A stretch of DNA of 64,000 nucleotides from Prorocentrum cordatum (taxonomy: Eukaryota > Sar > Dinophyceae > Prorocentrales > Prorocentraceae), in NCBI GenBank assembly GCA_963575745.1, contig CAUYUJ010016282.1, positions 1,092,372-1,156,371 on the forward strand, written 5' to 3'. Numbering within the stretch: the stretch's first letter is position 1; the number at the start of each line of letters is the position of its first letter. Made by a program: the position numbers and the translations under genes. Shown piece by piece: positions 60,166-64,000 of this stretch. The notes under the pieces are model-generated. The model did not search any database, was not told the DNA's origin, and worked only from the letters and a program-made list of their open reading frames with translations.

Positions 60166-60548
60166 ACTGTAGTTGGGTCGTTCTGCGTGTGCTCTATTTT
60201 CCTCTGTTCTCCTGATCGCGCCATTTGTCTTTGCTGTGTCCTGTTCGTCGGCTTTTGCTTCTCTCATTGCCCCATGCGGGGTGGCGGAGTCTTCGACGAT
60301 TGGGATTCGGCGCAATTGTGCTGTGGTTCCGGTCCTGGGGGAAAAAAAAGTTCGGCGGTGTGTCTCCACCGAGGGAAGAAGATCCCGATCTCGGTGATGG
60401 TGGTGACATTCTTGCTTCCAAGGTGGCCGAAACATTTCCACCAACACCGACATCTAGGGTCATCTTCCTCCTGTGGAGGCAACCCCCTGTGTTGGTTGGT
60501 GTTGGTGCCCATGTCCAAGTCTCCGACAGAACTCCTCGCTCTCGGAGA

Positions 60549-60785
60549 AGAGAATCGGGAGCCTTGAGACGGGGGTCAGTGCAAGCGATGGTCCGCCAGA
60601 GCGCCCGCTCTTGCAGGATCCTGCAGAGCCAGGGTCGCATTGACCCGGGCCTGGGTGCAGGATGCTGTAGGATCTTGCAGGATCCTTCGCATTGACCCAG
60701 ACTTGGTTGCAAGATCTTGCAGGATCTTGCAGGATTCTGCAAGGCCTGATTGACCCGGGTCTGGATTGACCTGGGTCAGAAGACC
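60549..60785 (+). repeat. Dispersed repeat with GACCCGGG and AGGATCTTGC words, copy 2
   Basis: GGGAGCCTTGAGACGGGGGT, TTGCAGGATCCTGCAGAGCC, then TTGCAGGATCTTGCAGGATT and GACCTGGGTCAGAAGACCCC. It has more GCAGGATCTT units than the 24,617 copy, so the inner words have expanded. Confidence 0.75.
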
Positions 60786-60796
60786 CCCGAGAGAAC

Positions 60797-60978
60797 ACTG
60801 CATAAGCATAGTAACTATAATCTTTCGGCGCTTCGCGCGAATTCCTTGGATCCGCGCTGGGGCCCCCCCTGGCGGCGCCTCCGGCGCCGCCCATGTCGCG
60901 CTCCGCGCGCCGGGGAGGGGGGTCCAGCGCAGATCCAAGAAATCCGCGCGGAGCGCCAAAAGCTTCTGTTTATGCAGT
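60797..60978. mobile_element. GC-rich fold-back element, copy 3
   Basis: The outer ACTGCATAAGCATAG and TCTGTTTATGCAGT, then TTGGATCCGCGCTGGGGCCC and GGGTCCAGCGCAGATCCAAG, centre GGCGGCGCCTCCGGCGCCGC. This copy has the longest flanking AT-rich arms. Confidence 0.85.
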
Positions 60979-61152
60979 TATTTCTTCTTCTATGCTCGCC
61001 ATGGGGATAACGGATCTTGAGGGAGAGAGGTCCTGAGGGTTTTTCTCCGCTTTCGGGCCCTCGGAGCCCTGCACGGGCCCCGGGACTGTCCGCGAGCGAC
61101 TCGGGAGGAAGATGTGGTCCGGGGGGGGAAGGCCACGGGGCCCAAGACCCTC

Positions 61153-61302
61153 TCAGGAGGGGGAAAAACACACACAATGAATCGTCGATCCCCAGGAAAA
61201 TATGGGAAACTATGGGAGAAGACGAAAACCCAAAACAAAGATTGAAAATATTCGGAATCCTTTTATTTGTGTGTATTTATTTGTGTGTCTCAGGGCCCCT
61301 TC
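61153..61302 (+). mobile_element. Short dispersed element, family D, copy 3
   Basis: GGGGAAAAACACACACAATG to TTTGTGTGTCTCAGGGCCCC with GGAAACTATGGGAGAAGACG in the core. Confidence 0.72.
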
Positions 61303-61520
61303 ACCCTCTTCCCTCTTGGACCCGTTCCTCCCCCATGATAAATCTGCGGTCTGGGGGACTTCGCGCAAATCTCGCCAGGCTCGGTCCACCTGTGGGCGGC
61401 AGCTGGACGCACGGGTGCAGCGGGGCGGCCCGGATCTGGACGGAGGCCGCTCGCTCTCACGCCCATGATGGGGCCGCGGAGGTCCACACGGAGGCCCCCG
61501 CGAGTGCCCCCCCAGGCACC

Positions 61521-61675
61521 ACCAGCCTCGACCTTATCCCTATCCCTAAGATTGACACGCTAAAAGCAGATGACAATCTTAGGGATACACCCTCAGAAAC
61601 TGAGGAAATCCCTAAGGATCGCCATCGTGATGAGGCGATGCCCAACATAGGGATAGGGATATGTTCCAGGCTGGT
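61521..61675. mobile_element. Inverted-repeat element with TTATCCCTATCCCTA arms
   Basis: ACCAGCCTCGACCTTATCCC, then TATCCCTAAGATTGACA faces CAATCTTAGGGATACACCCT and ATAGGGATAGGGATATGTTC, then CAGGCTGGT. The termini pair for about 28 bp with a second inner pair, giving a cruciform-capable 155-bp element. Confidence 0.8.
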
Positions 61676-61817
61676 AAGAATGCCCACCCAGGCCCCCAGG
61701 CGGCGTGGTGACTGCAGTCGGCCCGGCTTCGCAGGTCGCCCCTGCCAGCTCAAGGGTACCCTCGTGTCGGCTGCAACTCTTGGGAGGTCAGATTCTGTTT
61801 TTGCCCTGGTCCGAAAT

Positions 61818-61870
61818 CCTGCTTAATCCCGCTTTATCCCGTTTGATCCCGCTTAATCCCGCTTAATCCG
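61818..61870 (+). repeat. 10-bp repeat (CGCTTAATCC)n
   Basis: Five tandem copies with single changes (CGCTTTATCC, CGTTTGATCC). Confidence 0.93.
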
Positions 61871-62013
61871 AGGCCCACTCCGGCGTAACAGCCCCCCAAC
61901 GGGGCTTAATTTTCCTGAACCTTTCCGACGCAAACCTCCCAGTAGTTGCCTCCTAACCTTGTGCCTTGCGCCTCGCCACCCATGCTTCGTATCGGGCAAA
62001 GAGAACTATGCGC

Positions 62014-62060
62014 ATGCACCGATCCTGGCAAGGCTCATCCTTGACCCAGGATCGGTGCAT
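62014..62060. repeat. Perfect 15-bp-arm hairpin
   Basis: ATGCACCGATCCTGG at 62,014-62,028 is the exact complement of CCAGGATCGGTGCAT at 62,046-62,060, loop 17 bases. A third copy of the arm starts at 62,091, so this may be a small family of palindromes. It could serve as a terminator-like hairpin, but nothing nearby supports that. Confidence 0.85.
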
Positions 62061-62309
62061 GTGCCGTCCTGGCCAAGGTAGAAGGGCGTGTGCACCGATC
62101 CTGGGCTCAGGATGGGCCTGGCCAGAAGCGGTGCATGTGCCTAGTTCTTTTTCGTCAATCGTACACTCCTGGAGGCGGCGCGGCCCTCGGAAGGGTCTTT
62201 GTGGCCTCGCGCGTGCCCTGTCCAAGGTGAAGGCCGACTGTGCACACCGTGCGGTGCGCCAGGTGGGGGCTCTCGGGGCGGCCGCACGGTGGTCTTGTGG
62301 GGCCCTGGG

Positions 62310-62472
62310 TGAAGTCGGGCCTGTCCCTTTACAGGGGGGAATATTCAAAAAACGATCAAGAAATAGTCGGGGGATGATTGTTTGACCATTTTTGGGCATT
62401 TTCATTGTATTTGTCTGTGTGTGTTTAATTTTTCAGCTAGAATCCCCCTGTAGGGGGACACGCCCGACTTAA
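62310..62472 (+). mobile_element. MITE family 1, copy 9 (left of tandem pair)
   Basis: TGAAGTCGGGCCTGTCCCTT to GGACACGCCCGACTTAA, two bases before copy 10. The 8-bp duplication lies outside the pair: GCCCTGGG (62,302-62,309) and GCCTTGGG (62,629-62,636). Confidence 0.93.
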
Positions 62473-62474
62473 GG

Positions 62475-62628
62475 TTAAGTCGGGCCTGTCCCTCTACAGG
62501 GGGGAGTATTCAAAAATAATAAAGAAATAGTCAGGGGACGATTTTTAATGATTTTTAAGCAATTCTAGTGCACTTGTTTTAACAAGTTTCGCTTAAAATC
62601 CCCCTGTAGGGGGACACGCCCGACTTAA
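62475..62628 (+). mobile_element. MITE family 1, copy 10 (right of tandem pair)
   Basis: TTAAGTCGGGCCTGTCCCTC to GGGACACGCCCGACTTAA. Head-to-tail with copy 9 and in the same orientation. Interiors of 9 and 10 differ enough (TGTATTTGTCTGTGTGTG only in 9) that the pair is not a recent duplication. Confidence 0.93.
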
Positions 62629-62722
62629 GCCTTGGGCCCTGGGCCGGCCGGGCGGCGGCTGAGGCCTCCAGTCGGCATCGCTGGTGCGAACCCCATCCCC
62701 ATCTCCATCCCCTTCGCTTGGC

Positions 62723-63029
62723 ATCGCTCGGATGCTTGGTTGCTTTGATACGCAATACGTCCCGTGTTCAAGACGTCCGTGTCAATACGCTGCGTGTTGC
62801 TCCACGTATTGGACTACGTTTTGGGCGCCGCCGAATCGCGTCGGACCTACGTTTTCAGCATACGTGTTGAGGTCCGTAGCAATACGCGACGCGTTTCGTG
62901 TTGCGTATCGGGGCAGCTAAGCTCGGACATGTGCATGTTTCTCTCGGCGAGGACCATCCTGGACCATCGAGCCAAAAAAAATACGCACGAAGCCGAAACA
63001 TGCTCAGGAAATAGACGTCCGAGCGACGG
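62723..63029 (+). mobile_element. Fold-back element, family B, copy 5, split by insertion
   Basis: CATCGCTCGGAT is separated from GCTCGGACATGTGCATGTTT by 187 bp. The right end AGACGTCCGAGCGACGG is normal. Confidence 0.85.
62734..62920. mobile_element. Nested inverted-repeat element with GATACGCAAYACG arms
   Basis: The termini GCTTGGTTGCTTTGATACGC and GCGTATCGGGGCAGCTAA pair, extending inward as GATACGCAATACG / CGTGTTGCGTATC. It sits inside family B copy 5 and duplicated GCTCGGAT (62,726-62,733) as GCTCGGAC (62,921-62,928), 7 of 8 bases. The interior has more CAATACGC and ACGTATTG words. A single copy is in the window. Confidence 0.85.
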
Positions 63030-63141
63030 CAAGCTTCGAGACTCCCACCAAGTTGCCAACCCAGTTGGGGATGCACCCCTCGAGACCCGAAGTGAGCGAC
63101 CTATATCCCCATCCAGGGAGGTAAAATCGGCCTTCGCTTGG

Positions 63142-63264
63142 CATCGCTCGGACGTGTGCATGTTTCTGTCGGCGAGGACCATCGAGGACCATCCTGGACC
63201 ATCGAGCCAAAAAAAACACGCACGGAGCCGAACAATGCTCAGGAAATGGACGTCCGAGCGACGG
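63142..63264 (+). mobile_element. Fold-back element, family B, copy 6
   Basis: CATCGCTCGGACGTGTGCAT to ATGGACGTCCGAGCGACGG, uninterrupted sister of copy 5. Confidence 0.9.
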
Positions 63265-63718
63265 CAAGCTTCGAGACTCCCACCAAGTTGCCACCCCCGT
63301 TGGAGATGCACCCCTCGAAACCCGACGAGAGCGACCTATATCCCCCTCTTCAGGGTGGTACAGCGGCCAGCGGGGCCCAAGCCACGCCGCCGGGGGGACG
63401 GGGATCGGTTCAACGATGCTCATCCAGGGTCCCGGAGGCCGTGCGGCGGCGGGTCGTGCGGTGGGGTCTTTCGGGGTGCCGCCGAGAGCACCGCGCGGCC
63501 CGTCGCCATACCGTTTCGGGCCCCCCATTCGTCATCGGGCACAGGAAAAACCCTTGACCCCAATAACAAGATGACGACGCGGTCTCACGGAGGTCCCCTA
63601 TCTTCGCACGAGGGATAACCGATCTGGGCGGCTTGGCCTGATACATCTGCAGAAAAAGACCCCTTATCCCCAGTGTTTGTGGCCCTCCTCAATCAGGACC
63701 CCTCCCAAAGTGTCAGTG

Positions 63719-63861
63719 CAGGGGTGGACCTGAACGCTGTTTTTGACGATCTCGTGGGCCGTTTTCGTTCCGACTTCGTTTTGCGGTAGAGGTGGATTGA
63801 AGACAACACGAAAGAAAACGAACACAACACGAAAACGAACAACACCGTTTAGGTCCAGCCT
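63719..63861 (+). mobile_element. Short inverted-repeat element, family C, copy 4
   Basis: GGGGTGGACCTGAACGCTGT to CACCGTTTAGGTCCAGCC with CGTGGGCCGTTTTCGTTCCG in the core. Both arms are well preserved. Confidence 0.75.
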
Positions 63862-63899
63862 TGGGGTCAGGGGTCCTCCTTTGGTTAGTCAGCTCGCGG

Positions 63900-64000
63900 C
63901 CGTGGGTGAGGAGGCCAGCGGAGCTCGCGCGCGGGGGGGGGCGCGAGGGAGGCTGCCACGGGCGGGCGCGCGCGCGCGCGCTGGCCCGCGGCGCGAGGCG
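63900..64000. other. Very GC-rich right edge with (CG)n
   Basis: A (GC)n run at about 63,966-63,981 within GGGCGCGAGGGAGG-type sequence. The window ends here. No gene. Confidence 0.6.

Larger units (their letters stand above)
62714..63365 (+). repeat. Tandem duplication carrying family B copies 5 and 6
   Basis: The unit from TTCGCTTGGCATCGCTCGG to CCTATATCCCC(C)TC.TTCAGGG occurs at 62,714-63,131 and 63,132-63,365. Each contains one family B element and one block GCAAGCTTCGAGACTCCCAC, ATGCACCCCTCGA, GACCTATATCCCC. The first unit is longer only because of the nested element at 62,734-62,920. The right end includes the empty-site paralogue of the 16,640-16,975 repeat. Confidence 0.85.

Noticed and set aside
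1-64000. tRNA, 5S rRNA or spliced-leader RNA genes
   Set aside because: I looked for GGTTCGAATCC-type B boxes, rRNA landmarks and a full spliced-leader sequence by eye and found none that fit. A scan with dedicated models would be decisive.

Overview
The window looks like nuclear DNA from a dinoflagellate. I base this on a Ty1/copia-type retrotransposon whose Gag, protease, methyltransferase-like module, integrase, RT and RNase H are arranged as I know them from dinoflagellate copies, on candidate short exons bounded by GC/GT and AG with strong polypyrimidine tracts, on high GC, and on extreme repeat density. The genus cannot be told from the sequence. I found no tRNA, rRNA, CRISPR array, operon or prokaryotic signal.

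Layout. 0-3.7 kb: a 77-bp minisatellite (array A), purine tracts and an acidic-looking block that recurs at 37.3 kb. 3.8-6.9 kb: a cluster of short inverted-repeat elements. 6.9-9.2 kb: quiet DNA with broken reading frames. 9.2-13.5 kb: degenerate short arrays, then the large 102-bp array B. 14.4-15.4 kb: a diverged CACGTG-rich array. 16-26.7 kb: many MITEs and fold-back elements separated by purine or pyrimidine tracts. 27,428-37,253: a complete but frameshifted LTR retrotransposon with 121-bp LTRs. 38-46 kb: simple tracts, a ~110-bp array and one good candidate exon. 46.7-48.8 kb: the best candidate host gene, with three Lys-rich exons. 50-54 kb: tracts, a perfect 111-bp tandem duplication, a large (ATC)n tract and a second candidate gene whose downstream intron holds array D. 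56.4-58.0 kb: array C (89 bp). 59-64 kb: more short arrays, fold-backs and MITEs, including a nested insertion.

Two systems stand out. First, a non-autonomous transposon family is present in eleven copies: a ~160-190-bp core, near-perfect inverted termini beginning TTAAGTCGGGC, and 8-bp target duplications. Two insertions have an 'empty site' paralogue in the same window. Second, four minisatellite arrays (A-D) share one architecture: a conserved ~40-bp head (CCCAACCATC..GGTGTTGGGT..CTCGTTTTGAA), then a polypyrimidine tract ending in AG, then the repeats. B and D also share repeat period and tail. This suggests a composite, possibly mobile, acceptor-site-plus-minisatellite unit that I do not recognise from the literature.

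Coding content is small. Most long open frames are by-products of GC-rich or triplet repeats and are not annotated. No transposase for the short elements lies in the window.
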